From Intrasporangium calvum DSM 43043 (GTDB taxonomy: Bacteria; Actinomycetota; Actinomycetes; Actinomycetales; Dermatophilaceae), in assembly GCF_000184685.1 (NCBI RefSeq), contig NC_014830.1, forward strand, positions 3,596,001-3,660,000: DNA of 64,000 nt. Reading direction: 5' to 3'. The notes under the pieces are model-generated. The model worked only from the letters and a program-made list of their open reading frames with translations, was not told the origin of the DNA and ran no database searches. Positions 44,675-54,369 of this stretch are shown here, one piece after another. Position numbers and translations under genes: made by a program. The first letter of the stretch is position 1, and each line of letters opens with the position of its first letter.

Positions 44675-45533
44675 GCCGACCCAGCCAACCACCGAAGACG
44701 GCGCGCCCGAGCCGAAACCGAGCGTGATCGTCTCCGGCCTCGACATCGTCTACGAGGTCTACGGCGCCAAGCGCGGACGGGCCGTCGCCTCCTCTGATGA
44801 CGAGAACGGCCTGCGGATCGTCGAGCGCCTCCTCGGTGACCGCCAGGAGAAGATGGGCCACGTCCAGAAGGTCCACGCCGTCAAGGACGTCTCCTTCGTC
44901 GCCAACGTCGGCGAGTCCATCGGCATCATCGGGCGCAACGGCTCGGGCAAGAGCACGCTGCTCCGCGCCATCGCCGGCCTGATCCCGCCGACCTCTGGCT
45001 CCGTGTGGCTCTCCGGCGAGCCGTCCCTCCTCGGTGTCAACGCCGTGCTCCTCGGGGACCTCACGGGCGAGCGCAACATCCTGATCGGGGGCCAGGCCCT
45101 CGGGCTCTCTCCCAAGGAGGTCCGGTCCCGGTTCGACGACATCGTCGAGTTCTCCGGGATCGGTGACTTCGTCTACATGCCGATGAAGGCCTACTCGTCC
45201 GGGATGGGGGCGCGGCTGCGGTTCGCCATCTCCACGGCCAAGACGCCCGACATCCTCATGGTCGACGAGGCGCTGGCGACCGGGGACGCCGACTTCAAGG
45301 CACGCAGCTCGGAGCGGATCAGGGAGATCCGCGACGAAGCCGGCACGGTCTTCCTCGTCAGTCACTCCAACAGCACCGTCCGAGAGATGTGCACCCGCGC
45401 GCTCTGGATGGACAAGGGGCGCCTCATCGCGGACGGACCGGCCGAAGACGTCGTCGCCGCCTACCAGAAGACGTTTCCGCAGAAGCCCAAGAAGGCCACG
45501 GACAGCCCGGGCCCCAGGGCCAAGGACTCATGA
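44658..45533 (+). CDS. ABC polysaccharide exporter, ATPase (TagH/Wzt-like)
   Basis: A 291-residue ATPase driving the permease encoded just upstream. Walker A is GRNGSGKST (about 92-100), the signature region is YSSGMGARLRF, Walker B is ILMVDEALATGD, and the switch histidine is in VSHSN. A characteristic ~25-residue insert before Walker A and the short C-terminus resemble TagH/Wzt proteins without a carbohydrate-binding tail. Loss of that tail suggests export does not need a terminal modification to be read. Confidence 0.93.
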   Translation: MAVPPEPTQPTTEDGAPEPKPSVIVSGLDIVYEVYGAKRGRAVASSDDENGLRIVERLLGDRQEKMGHVQKVHAVKDVSFVANVGESIGIIGRNGSGKSTLLRAIAGLIPPTSGSVWLSGEPSLLGVNAVLLGDLTGERNILIGGQALGLSPKEVRSRFDDIVEFSGIGDFVYMPMKAYSSGMGARLRFAISTAKTPDILMVDEALATGDADFKARSSERIREIRDEAGTVFLVSHSNSTVREMCTRALWMDKGRLIADGPAEDVVAAYQKTFPQKPKKATDSPGPRAKDS

Positions 45534-46765
45534 CGGACCCCACGCCACCGCCGGTCCGGGAGCCCTCGTCGGGTCCCAGGGCGAGGGCGGCGAACCGGCC
45601 GGTCCTGGTCGTCACCGTCGTGCACCACCCGGATGACGCCCGCATCCGCTACCGCGAGATCGAGGCGCTGCTCGACGCCGGGCACCCCGTGACCTACGCC
45701 GCGCCGTTCGCGGACTACGGTGTCGACCCAGCCCCGCGGGCGGGCCTGACCACCATCGACCTCCCCCGGGCCGTCGGCCGACGACGACTGAAGGCGCTCA
45801 GGGAGTCACGCCGCCTGCTGGCCCGTCTGGCGCCTGCCCATGGCGCCGTGATCATCCACGATCCCGAGCTGCTCCTTGCCGCCACCGGGCGTCGCCTCCC
45901 GCACCTCATCTGGGACGTGCACGAGGACACGGCTGCGGCGATCGAGATCAAGGGCTGGCTCCCGCCCCGCCTTCGCCGACCTGCCGCTGCCGCCGTCCGC
46001 TGGCTCGAGAGGGCCGCAGAGCGCCGCCACGCCCTCCTGCTCGCCGAGCCCGGCTACACCGACCGCTTCTCCCGCACGCACCCGGTCATCCCCAACACGA
46101 CGACCGTTCCGGAGACCGTGGCCCCCCCGGGGTCGGAACGCGTGGTCTACCTCGGAGCGGTCACCGTGGCCCGGGGGGCCCGAACCATGGCCGAGGCCGG
46201 CCGCCTGGTCCGCCAGCACACGGACGGTGCCGTCTCCGTGGAGATCATCGGCCCCCCGCGCGACGAGGAGAGCCGACGCATCCTCGAGGAGGCCGCGGAC
46301 CGGGGCGATCTCCGGCTGCACGGCTTCGTGGCCAACCAGGCCGCACTCGAGATGGTCTCCGGGTCCCTCGCCGGGCTGTCGCTCCTGCGCGACGAGCCGA
46401 ACTACCGGCACTCGACCCCGACGAAGGTCTACGAGTACCTCGCCCACGGCGTCCCCGTGGTGACGACTCCCCTGCCCCTGGCCCGGGATCTCGTCGCCGC
46501 CTCCGGCGCGGGCATCGTCGTGCCGTTCGACGACGCCGAGGCCGTGGCAGCGGCGGTCGTCGAACTGTGGCGTGACCCCGAGAGAGCCGCCCGGATGGGG
46601 GCTGACGGGCATGCCTACGCGCGGCTACACCATGACTGGCGGTCGATGCAGGATGCCTTCGTCGAGGCCGTCCGTGCCGTCATGGGGAACGATCCGCAGG
46701 CCCAGCCGGGATCTCCCGGGGTGGGCACCACGGACGGGTCCACCCAGCCGGGTGGATACAGTTGA
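45530..46765 (+). CDS. GT4-family glycosyltransferase
   Basis: A 411-residue GT-B enzyme. VVTVVHHPDDARIRYREIEALL opens the first Rossmann half (in shorter form DARIRYREIEALL), VHEDTAAAIE marks the acceptor region, YLGAVTVARGARTMAEA starts the donor half, and STPTKVYEYLAHGVPVVTT is the EX7E-type site. The ATG overlaps the ATPase stop as ATGA. The tail is low-complexity Gly/Pro/Gln. Sugar unknown. Confidence 0.87.
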   Translation: MTDPTPPPVREPSSGPRARAANRPVLVVTVVHHPDDARIRYREIEALLDAGHPVTYAAPFADYGVDPAPRAGLTTIDLPRAVGRRRLKALRESRRLLARLAPAHGAVIIHDPELLLAATGRRLPHLIWDVHEDTAAAIEIKGWLPPRLRRPAAAAVRWLERAAERRHALLLAEPGYTDRFSRTHPVIPNTTTVPETVAPPGSERVVYLGAVTVARGARTMAEAGRLVRQHTDGAVSVEIIGPPRDEESRRILEEAADRGDLRLHGFVANQAALEMVSGSLAGLSLLRDEPNYRHSTPTKVYEYLAHGVPVVTTPLPLARDLVAASGAGIVVPFDDAEAVAAAVVELWRDPERAARMGADGHAYARLHHDWRSMQDAFVEAVRAVMGNDPQAQPGSPGVGTTDGSTQPGGYS

Positions 46766-46800
46766 CCAGCCCTTTTCCCCAGCCCTCGGAGAGACAGTCC

Positions 46801-48063
46801 ATGTTCCATGACGGAATCGCGGTCATCGGCCTCGGCTACATCGGCCTGCCGACGTGCGCCGCGCTCACTCGGCAAGGCCTCACCCTCAAGGGTGTCGACG
46901 TCAACCAGCACACGGTCGACGAGATCAATGCGGGCCGGGTGCCGATCGTCGAGCCGGACCTCGACGAGGCCGTCGCGGAGGCGGTGAGCAAGGGCCTGCT
47001 GAGTGCCAGCACCGAGACGCCGGAGGCCTCGGTCTACCTCATCGCCGTGCCCACGCCGTTCAAGGGCGACCACGAGCCGGACCTGTCCTACATTCGCTCG
47101 GCCACCGAGTCGATCGCCCCCCAGCTCAGGGGCGGCGAGGTCGTCATCCTTGAGTCCACGTCTCCACCCGGGACGACGCTCCAGATCAGCCGGTGGCTCG
47201 CCGAGCTGCGTCCCGACCTGAAGTTCCCGCACGAGCACGACGTTCCGGACGTGCACCTGGCGCACTGCCCTGAGCGGGTCCTGCCCGGCCGCATCATGAT
47301 CGAGATCTTCAGCAACGACCGGGTCGTCGGCGGCCTGACCCCCGCCTGCGCCGAGAAGGCGGCCCAGCTGTACCGCACCTTCGTCACGGGCGAGATCCTC
47401 CTCACCGACGCGACCACGGCCGAGATGGCCAAGCTGACGGAGAACTCCTTCCGTGACGTCAACATCGCCTTCGCGAACGAGCTCGCGGAGATCTGTGAGC
47501 AGCTCGGCCTCGACGTGTGGGAGGTCATTCGCCTCGCCAACCGTCACCCGCGGGTCAACATCCTCAACCCCGGTCCCGGTGTGGGTGGCCACTGCATCGC
47601 CGTCGACCCATGGTTCATCGTGGCGGCCGCACCGGAGCAGGCCCGGCTCATCCGGACCGCACGAGAGACCAACGACGCCCGTCCGCAGACGGTCATCAGC
47701 AAGGTCAAGTCGGCCTTCGAGGAGCTCGGCAAGGGCGCCGACGGCGAGGGCGCCACGGTCGCCTGCCTCGGTCTCGCGTTCAAGGCTGACATCGACGACC
47801 TGCGCGAGTCGCCGGCGCTGCACATCACCGAACAGCTCTCCACGCAGTTTCCCGGCGCCACGGTCCTCGCGGTCGAGCCGCACGTGACGGCCCTGCCCAA
47901 GTCCTTGGACGGGAGGGCCAACGTCACGCTCGCCGAGGTGTCGCACGCGGTGCGGGAGGCCGACGTGGTCCTCCTCCTGGTCGACCACCAGCCCTTCAAA
48001 CGCCTCACCCTGGGCGATCTCGAGGGCAAGAAGGTCATCGACACCCGCGGCATCTGGCGCTGA
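46801..48063 (+). CDS. wecC: UDP-N-acetyl-D-mannosamine dehydrogenase
   Basis: WecC oxidises UDP-ManNAc to UDP-ManNAcA. The 420-residue product has VIGLGYIGLPTCAAL for NAD, Cys265 in GPGVGGHCIAVDPWFIV (the WecC-type motif) and LGLAFKADIDDLRESPAL. I chose ATG 46801 because GGAGAG precedes it; a TTG at 46762 overlapping the previous stop is possible. The partner WecB is encoded convergently 130 bp away, so the two supply UDP-ManNAcA for this cluster. Confidence 0.92.
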   Translation: MFHDGIAVIGLGYIGLPTCAALTRQGLTLKGVDVNQHTVDEINAGRVPIVEPDLDEAVAEAVSKGLLSASTETPEASVYLIAVPTPFKGDHEPDLSYIRSATESIAPQLRGGEVVILESTSPPGTTLQISRWLAELRPDLKFPHEHDVPDVHLAHCPERVLPGRIMIEIFSNDRVVGGLTPACAEKAAQLYRTFVTGEILLTDATTAEMAKLTENSFRDVNIAFANELAEICEQLGLDVWEVIRLANRHPRVNILNPGPGVGGHCIAVDPWFIVAAAPEQARLIRTARETNDARPQTVISKVKSAFEELGKGADGEGATVACLGLAFKADIDDLRESPALHITEQLSTQFPGATVLAVEPHVTALPKSLDGRANVTLAEVSHAVREADVVLLLVDHQPFKRLTLGDLEGKKVIDTRGIWR

Positions 48064-48069
48064 CCCGCA

Positions 48070-48195
48070 GCTCGAAAGAGCAGTTCCGCCACATCGAAAG
48101 AGCAGTTCGCGACACTGCCCGCGGAGGTTCCTCCACATGACCTGGCGCGAACTGCTCTTTCGATGTGGTGGCGCGAACTGCTCCTTCGATGGTCA
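48070..48195. repeat. Nested inverted array of four GAACTGCTCTTTCGATG repeats
   Basis: Two copies point one way (48070-48087 and 48089-48111) and two the other (48146-48168 and 48171-48195). The inner pair are perfect 23-bp inverted repeats; a small GGAGG/CCTCC hairpin sits in the centre. The right copy contains the wecB stop codon. The array fills the space between the convergent wecC and wecB genes and could fold into a long terminator. Confidence 0.85.
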
Positions 48196-49344
48196 GCTGG
48201 CGAAGTCCGGCTCTCGCTCGCCGATGCCGAGCATCGCGGCAATCGCAGCCACACACCGCTTGGCGGCCCTGCCGTCGCCGTACGGGTTCACCGCGTTGGC
48301 CATCGCGTCGTAGGCCTCCCGGTCGTCGAACAGCTCCTGCACCGCCGACCGGATGACCTCGCCATCGGTGCCGACGAGCCGGACCGTCCCGGCATCCACG
48401 GCCTCGGGACGCTCCGTCGTGTCCCGCATGACGAGGACGGGCTTGCCGAGGCTCGGCGCCTCCTCCTGGACGCCACCGGAGTCGGTGAGCACGACGTTGG
48501 ACGCGGCCAGCACGTGGGCGAACTGGTGGTACTCGAGCGGCTCCGTGAGCGTGACGTTGTCCAGCGGCCCGAGCATGGGCTCGATGACGTCTCGGACGAT
48601 GGGGTTGCGGTGCATCGGCAGCAGGACGAGCACGTCCGGGTTGGCGACGGCCAGGTCGCGGATCGCCCCCATCGACTCGGTCATCCGGTCACCCCAGGAC
48701 TCCCGCCGGTGCGACGTCACGAGGAGGAGCTTGCGTCCGTCCGTGGCGGCCTCGACGATCTCACCGACGCGCGGGTCGGTGAAGGCCACCGGCTGCGTGG
48801 TCGTCCACTGGAGGGCGTCGATGACCGTGTTGCCCGTGACCGGGATCGTCGCCTCGTCGATGCCCTCGCGCAGCAGGTTCGCCTTCGAGGTCGGCGTCGG
48901 GGCGAGATGGAGCGAGGCGAGCGGGGACGTGAGTCGACGGTTCACCTCCTCCGGGAACGGGGAGTAGATGTTGCCCGTCCGGAGTCCGGCCTCGAGGTGC
49001 ACGACCGGGATCTTCTCGTAGAACGCCGACAGCGCGGCAGCGAGCACCGTCGTCGTGTCGCCCTGGACGACGACGACATCCGGCCGCACGTCCTGGAGCA
49101 GGTGTGACGTCGCGAGAATGGTCTTCGACGTGATCTCCGCGAGCGTCGCGCCGGGGGTCATCAGGTCGAGGTCGTGGGTCGGCTCGATCCCGAAGAGCGA
49201 GTTGACCTGGTCGAGCATCTCGCGGTGTTGGCCCGTGACGGCGACGATGGGCTCGATCTGATCGTGCCGTCGAAGCTCTCCGACGAGCGGGGCCATCTTG
49301 ATGGCCTCCGGTCGGGTGCCGTAGATGGTCATGACGCGGTACAT
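48193..49344 (-). CDS. wecB: UDP-N-acetylglucosamine 2-epimerase (non-hydrolysing)
   Basis: Converts UDP-GlcNAc to UDP-ManNAc, the substrate of WecC. At 383 residues it has usual length. GTRPEAIKMAPL (9-20), VVVQGDTTT, HLEAGLRTGN and SGGVQEEAPSLGKPVL are the family motifs, including the conserved Asp, Glu and His of the active site. It is the only minus-strand sugar-nucleotide gene of the block. The start at 49344 is followed upstream by 296 bp before hspR. Confidence 0.95.
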   Translation of the reverse strand: MYRVMTIYGTRPEAIKMAPLVGELRRHDQIEPIVAVTGQHREMLDQVNSLFGIEPTHDLDLMTPGATLAEITSKTILATSHLLQDVRPDVVVVQGDTTTVLAAALSAFYEKIPVVHLEAGLRTGNIYSPFPEEVNRRLTSPLASLHLAPTPTSKANLLREGIDEATIPVTGNTVIDALQWTTTQPVAFTDPRVGEIVEAATDGRKLLLVTSHRRESWGDRMTESMGAIRDLAVANPDVLVLLPMHRNPIVRDVIEPMLGPLDNVTLTEPLEYHQFAHVLAASNVVLTDSGGVQEEAPSLGKPVLVMRDTTERPEAVDAGTVRLVGTDGEVIRSAVQELFDDREAYDAMANAVNPYGDGRAAKRCVAAIAAMLGIGEREPDFAS

Positions 49345-49404
49345 CCGGTATCCCTCCTGCGTGCTGGCGCCACAGCCTAACGGCCTCGGGTCGTCGGCCT
49401 GCCA

Positions 49405-49620
49405 TCACCATCCGAAGTCGCGGGCCGGACGGACGAGGTTCGTCCACTTGGGCGCGACGTCCTCCCGGGCGGAGGCTCGCGTCATCCACCGGAGCACGTG
49501 CGGGAGGGCGTGCTCACGCCACCACCGAGCCTCGTCCCGCCACCCCGGTCGTATGCCGCTGGGCCGGCTCCCAGCCCCCCACCCGTCGAGGGGGTCGGCT
49601 GGGAGCGCGCCCAGCGGCAT
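49405..49620 (-). CDS. Possible small ORF of 71 residues
   Basis: The last ~45 codons have strong G/C at third positions and encode WWREHALPHVLRWMTRAS then a Trp-rich end RPARDFGW, which looks protein-like. The first ~25 codons are simply the CGTATGCCGCT hairpin read through, so the true start is uncertain (ATG 49620 or 49485). No ribosome site or known family is apparent. It could be a gene remnant. Confidence 0.3.
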   Translation of the reverse strand: MPLGALPADPLDGWGAGSRPSGIRPGWRDEARWWREHALPHVLRWMTRASAREDVAPKWTNLVRPARDFGW

Positions 49621-49625
49621 ACGAC
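49548..49625 (-). terminator. Large hairpin downstream of hspR made of paired CGTATGCCGCT copies
   Basis: Outer arms 49548-49564 and 49609-49625 are 17 bp and perfect, and an inner CTCCCAGCC/GGCTGGGAG stem stacks inside. It lies 16 bp after the hspR stop and probably ends the dnaK-grpE-dnaJ-hspR transcript. Confidence 0.8.
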
Positions 49626-49640
49626 AGGCGTCGGACTGAG

Positions 49641-50114
49641 TCAGTCCAGGCGGTGCGGCCGCCAGACCACGAGCGCCTGGGAGGCGAAGGTCCGCTGCGG
49701 CCGTTGCCCCGGGCGCACCGCGACGACCTCCCCCCGCGGACCTGCGGCGAAGACCCGCTCGCCCGGGCGGGCCCCGGCGAGCGCCGCCTGGGTCGCCGAC
49801 AGCTCGGCCCGGAGCTCGTCGACGCGCGACTGGAGCGCGATCACCTGGTTCTCCAGGTCGAGGATCCGCTGGATGCCGGCGAGGGAGACACCGTCCTGCG
49901 AGAGTCGCTGGATCTCGCGGAGGAGCGAGACGTCCCGTCCGCTGTAGCGGCGTCCACCACCCTGGGTCCGGGAGGGCGAGACGAGACCGAGCCGGTCGTA
50001 CTGCCGCAGCGTCTGCGCGTGCATGCCGGCGAGCTGGGCCGCGACGGAGATGACGAACACCGGGGTGTCGTCGTCGTGCCCCATGGGGTGACGCGCCGTG
50101 CCTGGCATCGCCAT
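49641..50114 (-). CDS. hspR: HspR, MerR-family heat-shock repressor
   Basis: HspR represses the dnaK operon and clpB by binding HAIR sites, with DnaK as a co-repressor in other actinobacteria. The MerR-type winged helix is VFVISVAAQLAGMHAQTLRQ (about 18-37), then YDRLGLVSPSRTQGGGRRYS, and a coiled-coil LENQVIALQSRVDELRAEL. The 157-residue protein is longer than Streptomyces HspR at its end, with an Arg/Gly-rich tail. Start ATG 50114 follows GGAAGGGCAGG; ATG 50108 is possible. It is the last gene of the operon, closing an autoregulatory loop. Confidence 0.93.
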   Translation of the reverse strand: MAMPGTARHPMGHDDDTPVFVISVAAQLAGMHAQTLRQYDRLGLVSPSRTQGGGRRYSGRDVSLLREIQRLSQDGVSLAGIQRILDLENQVIALQSRVDELRAELSATQAALAGARPGERVFAAGPRGEVVAVRPGQRPQRTFASQALVVWRPHRLD

Positions 50115-50208
50115 CACCTGCCCTTCCTCGTGTCTGTCCTCGTGTCTGCCCTCGGGGTTCGAGGTACTGGTCGACCACTGGGAGTCGCTGCGCACCTCGA
50201 ACCGTCGT

Positions 50209-51222
50209 TCAGCTGCGTGCCCTCTGGAACAGCTCCGCCCGCGGGTCGTGGCCGTCCTCGGCGGCGGCCATCTTCTCGATCGCCTCGCGCGCCTCGTCGG
50301 TCAGCCGCTGCGGCACGATGACCTGGACCTTGGCGAGGAGGTCGCCCGCCTGGTCACCACGCTTGACCCCACGGCCCTTGAGCCGCAGCACCCGTCCGCT
50401 CGGGGTGCCGGCCGGGATCCGCACCTTGACGGAACCACCGTCCAGGGTGGGCACCGCGACCGTGGCCCCGAGCGACGCCTCCGCGAAGGTCACCGGGAGG
50501 TCGACCGTGAGGTGGTCACCCTCGCGGCCGAAGACCGGGTGCTTGTCGACCGACACGGTGAGGATGAGGTCTCCGGCGGGAGCGCCGGGGTCGCCGTGAC
50601 GCCCCTTGCCCCGCAGCTTGATCCGCTGCCCGTCCTTGACGCCCGGGGGGATCCGGGCGGTGACCCGCCCCAGCTCCGGCGACGTCAAGGTGACCGTGGA
50701 GCCCTCGACGGCGTCCCGGAAGCCGATCCGCGTCGCGGCCGAGACGTCGGCGCCGGCCCGTGGCCCGGCGGTCGAGCCGAAGCCGCCCCCGGGATAGCCG
50801 GCCCCGGCCGGGAAGCCCGCAGCGCCGCCGCCGAACATCTGGCCGAGGATGTCCTCCAGGTTGGGCTGGCCACCGCCGCCCCCCGTGTTGAAGCGCACCC
50901 GCTGCCCACCACCTGGGCCGCCGAAGTTGGCGAAGATGTCCTCGAAACCCCCGCCCGCGCCGCCCGGCGCGAACCGGGCGCCGCCGTGCGACATGGCCCG
51001 GATCGCGTCGTACTCGCGGCGCTGCTCCGGGTCGGAGAGGACGGCATAGGCCTCGCCGATCTCCTTGAACCGCTCCTCGGCCTTCGGGTCGCCGACGTTG
51101 TGGTCAGGGTGCAGGTCGCGGGCGAGCTTGCGGTAGGCCTTCTTGACGGCCGCAGCCTCCGCGTCCTGGGGCACGCCGAGGATCGCGTAGAAGTCCTTGT
51201 CGAACCAGTCCTGGCTAGCCAT
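50209..51222 (-). CDS. dnaJ: DnaJ-family co-chaperone without zinc finger (CbpA-type)
   Basis: A 337-residue Hsp40. The J-domain (1-75) contains the HPD motif in LARDLHPDHNVGD, which stimulates DnaK ATPase. A Gly/Phe-rich segment (about 80-165) follows, then the two C-terminal substrate-binding beta domains. No cysteine is present anywhere, so the CxxCxGxG zinc finger of classical DnaJ is absent. It belongs to the type II/CbpA group even though it occupies the dnaJ place in the operon. A classic DnaJ may be encoded elsewhere. It starts 40 bp after grpE. Confidence 0.92.
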   Translation of the reverse strand: MASQDWFDKDFYAILGVPQDAEAAAVKKAYRKLARDLHPDHNVGDPKAEERFKEIGEAYAVLSDPEQRREYDAIRAMSHGGARFAPGGAGGGFEDIFANFGGPGGGQRVRFNTGGGGGQPNLEDILGQMFGGGAAGFPAGAGYPGGGFGSTAGPRAGADVSAATRIGFRDAVEGSTVTLTSPELGRVTARIPPGVKDGQRIKLRGKGRHGDPGAPAGDLILTVSVDKHPVFGREGDHLTVDLPVTFAEASLGATVAVPTLDGGSVKVRIPAGTPSGRVLRLKGRGVKRGDQAGDLLAKVQVIVPQRLTDEAREAIEKMAAAEDGHDPRAELFQRARS

Positions 51223-51262
51223 GGCGCACCTCCGTCTCTCTCATCCTGCCTGTCCGCCCACG

Positions 51263-51939
51263 TCAGGACGGGTCGGCCACCGACACGCGGGCGGCCCGCA
51301 CGAGCCGGTCGCCGATCCGGTACCCCGGCTGGATCACCTGGACGACCGTCGTGCCCGTGGACCCCTCGGGGAGGTCCGCCTCGACGTGCATGAGGGCCTC
51401 GTGCACGTTGGGGTCGAACTCCTCGCCCGACGCGCCGACCCGCTCGACACCGAACCGCCCGAGGATCGCCTCGAGCTTCTCGGCGATCGAGGCGAAGGGG
51501 CCACCCTCGAGGGCGCCCGCCTCCCGCGCCGAGTGGATGTCGTCGAGCACCGGGAGCAGCGACTCGACGACGCCGCCCACGGCCGAGTGCCGGATCAGCT
51601 CGCGGTCCCGGTCGACCCGCTTCTTGTAGTTGACGTACTCGGCCTGCAGACGCTGCAGGTCCGCGAGCAGCGTGGCCGCCATGGAGTCCTCCTCCGCGAG
51701 GGCGTCACCCTCGGGCGACTCCTCCGCACCGGTCCGGGTCGCGTCCTGCGGAGCGGCAGAGGGCTCGGGTGCGTGGTCGTACTCGTCCTCGCCCCCCGGC
51801 TCGGCCGAGGCGCCCGGACCACCCTCGGAGTAGGTGTGGTGCTTCCTGGCGGCCTCAGCCGCGTCCCCCGGGGCGCCGGCCGTGTCGCCGGCGCCCTCGG
51901 AGGTCTCGGGAGCCACGCCCTCGGGCTTGGTCTCGTCGG

Positions 51940-51943
<4 letters not shown>
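51263..51943 (-). CDS. grpE: GrpE, DnaK nucleotide-exchange factor
   Basis: GrpE removes ADP from DnaK. At 226 residues it has a long acidic, disordered N-terminus (about 1-85, rich in Glu, Pro and Gly), a helical dimerisation region with [20 protein letters not shown], and the C-terminal beta-wing with [16 protein letters not shown] and [20 protein letters not shown]. The GTG start overlaps the dnaK stop as GTGA. Confidence 0.96.
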
Positions 51944-53853
<1,910 letters not shown>

Positions 53854-53883
53854 GAGTGTTCTCCTTGGGTTCCAGATGGTGGC

Positions 53884-53904
53884 CGTATGCCGCTGGGCTC
53901 GCTC
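53884..53904. repeat. Single full-length CGTATGCCGCT element in the dnaK leader
   Basis: The same 21-bp form as at 17390, unpaired. It lies about 30 bp before the dnaK start and so would be part of the 5' untranslated RNA. Confidence 0.7.
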
Positions 53905-54017
53905 CCACGGGGAGGCTCAGTGTCGCTCGGGCCGGGTTCGTCTGTGGTGGATCCGGGTCTGTGTCGACGCCCAATCTGCTCGTCCGGCTCCGGATTGTCA
54001 AAACCAGACTCGCAAAT

Positions 54018-54038
54018 CTTGCGTCTACGTGACTCAAC
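54018..54038 (-). promoter_or_regulatory. HAIR operator (HspR site) of the dnaK operon
   Basis: CTTGCGT-N7-ACTCAAC matches the HspR consensus CTTGAGT-N7-ACTCAAG with two changes. The right half and its flank, GACTCAACTTTAGCG, is the exact reverse complement of a 15-bp stretch at the clpB operator. The position upstream of dnaK is as expected for the autoregulated operon. Confidence 0.88.
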
Positions 54039-54138
54039 TTTAGCGCGTGCCGGTTTGTTCCACGGCTCGACCCGGGACGCGGGGCCACGGGCGTCCATGA
54101 CGTGCACCACAGACGGTGGACACCGCTCGACAGTGACG

Positions 54139-54157
54139 TGAGGTAAGGCTTACCTTT
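54139..54157 (+). promoter_or_regulatory. IdeR/DtxR-type iron box upstream of bfd
   Basis: TGAGGTAAGGCTTACCTTT matches the consensus TTAGGTTAGGCTAACCTAA; the core AGGTAAG-G-CTTACCT is a perfect palindrome. It ends 5 bp before the bfd start, so the bfd mRNA may be leaderless and the regulator would overlap the promoter. It predicts iron-dependent control of bfd-bfr; direction (repression or activation) is not visible. Confidence 0.82.
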
Positions 54158-54162
54158 GCACG

Positions 54163-54369
54163 GTGATCATCTGCCACTGCGGGGTCGTCAACGGCGACAC
54201 GGTGGCGCGCGCGGTCGACGCGGGCGCTCGGACGCTCTCGCAGGTGTGCCGCAGCACCGGGGCCGGCCAGGACTGCGGCACGTGTGTCTTCGCCTTGCGG
54301 CGGCTCCTCTGCGAGCATGAGGCCTCTCCGCACGCCACTCTCCCGGAGGTCGAAAGTGCAGCCAGCTAG
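54163..54369 (+). CDS. bfd: Bacterioferritin-associated ferredoxin (Bfd)
   Basis: A 68-residue [2Fe-2S] protein that reduces iron inside bacterioferritin so it can be released. The four cluster ligands are at canonical places: Cys4 and Cys6 (IICHCG), Cys38 and Cys41 (DCGTC). The start is GTG 54163 directly after the iron box. The bfr gene starts inside its end (overlap 14 nt), so the two are coupled. Confidence 0.95.
   Translation: MIICHCGVVNGDTVARAVDAGARTLSQVCRSTGAGQDCGTCVFALRRLLCEHEASPHATLPEVESAAS

Larger units (their letters stand above)
53854..54162. other. 309-bp divergent control region between dnaK and bfd
   Basis: No coding sequence is evident. From left to right it holds the dnaK leader, one full-length CGTATGCCGCT element (53884-53904), the HspR operator (54018-54038) and the iron box (54139-54157) immediately before bfd. 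Confidence 0.8.

Noticed and set aside
42498-48063. The two nucleotide-sugar dehydrogenases as a recent gene duplication
   Set aside because: Active-site surroundings differ (PIDPNY versus AVDPWF) and match separate known branches, so they look like different enzymes.
48070-48195. CRISPR-like repeats
   Set aside because: Only four copies in inverted, not direct, order and no unique spacers of equal length.
53884-53904. Repeat element as a CIRCE/HrcA site for dnaK
   Set aside because: It lacks the TTAGCACTC-N9-GAGTGCTAA pattern, and the same element occurs at many unrelated places.
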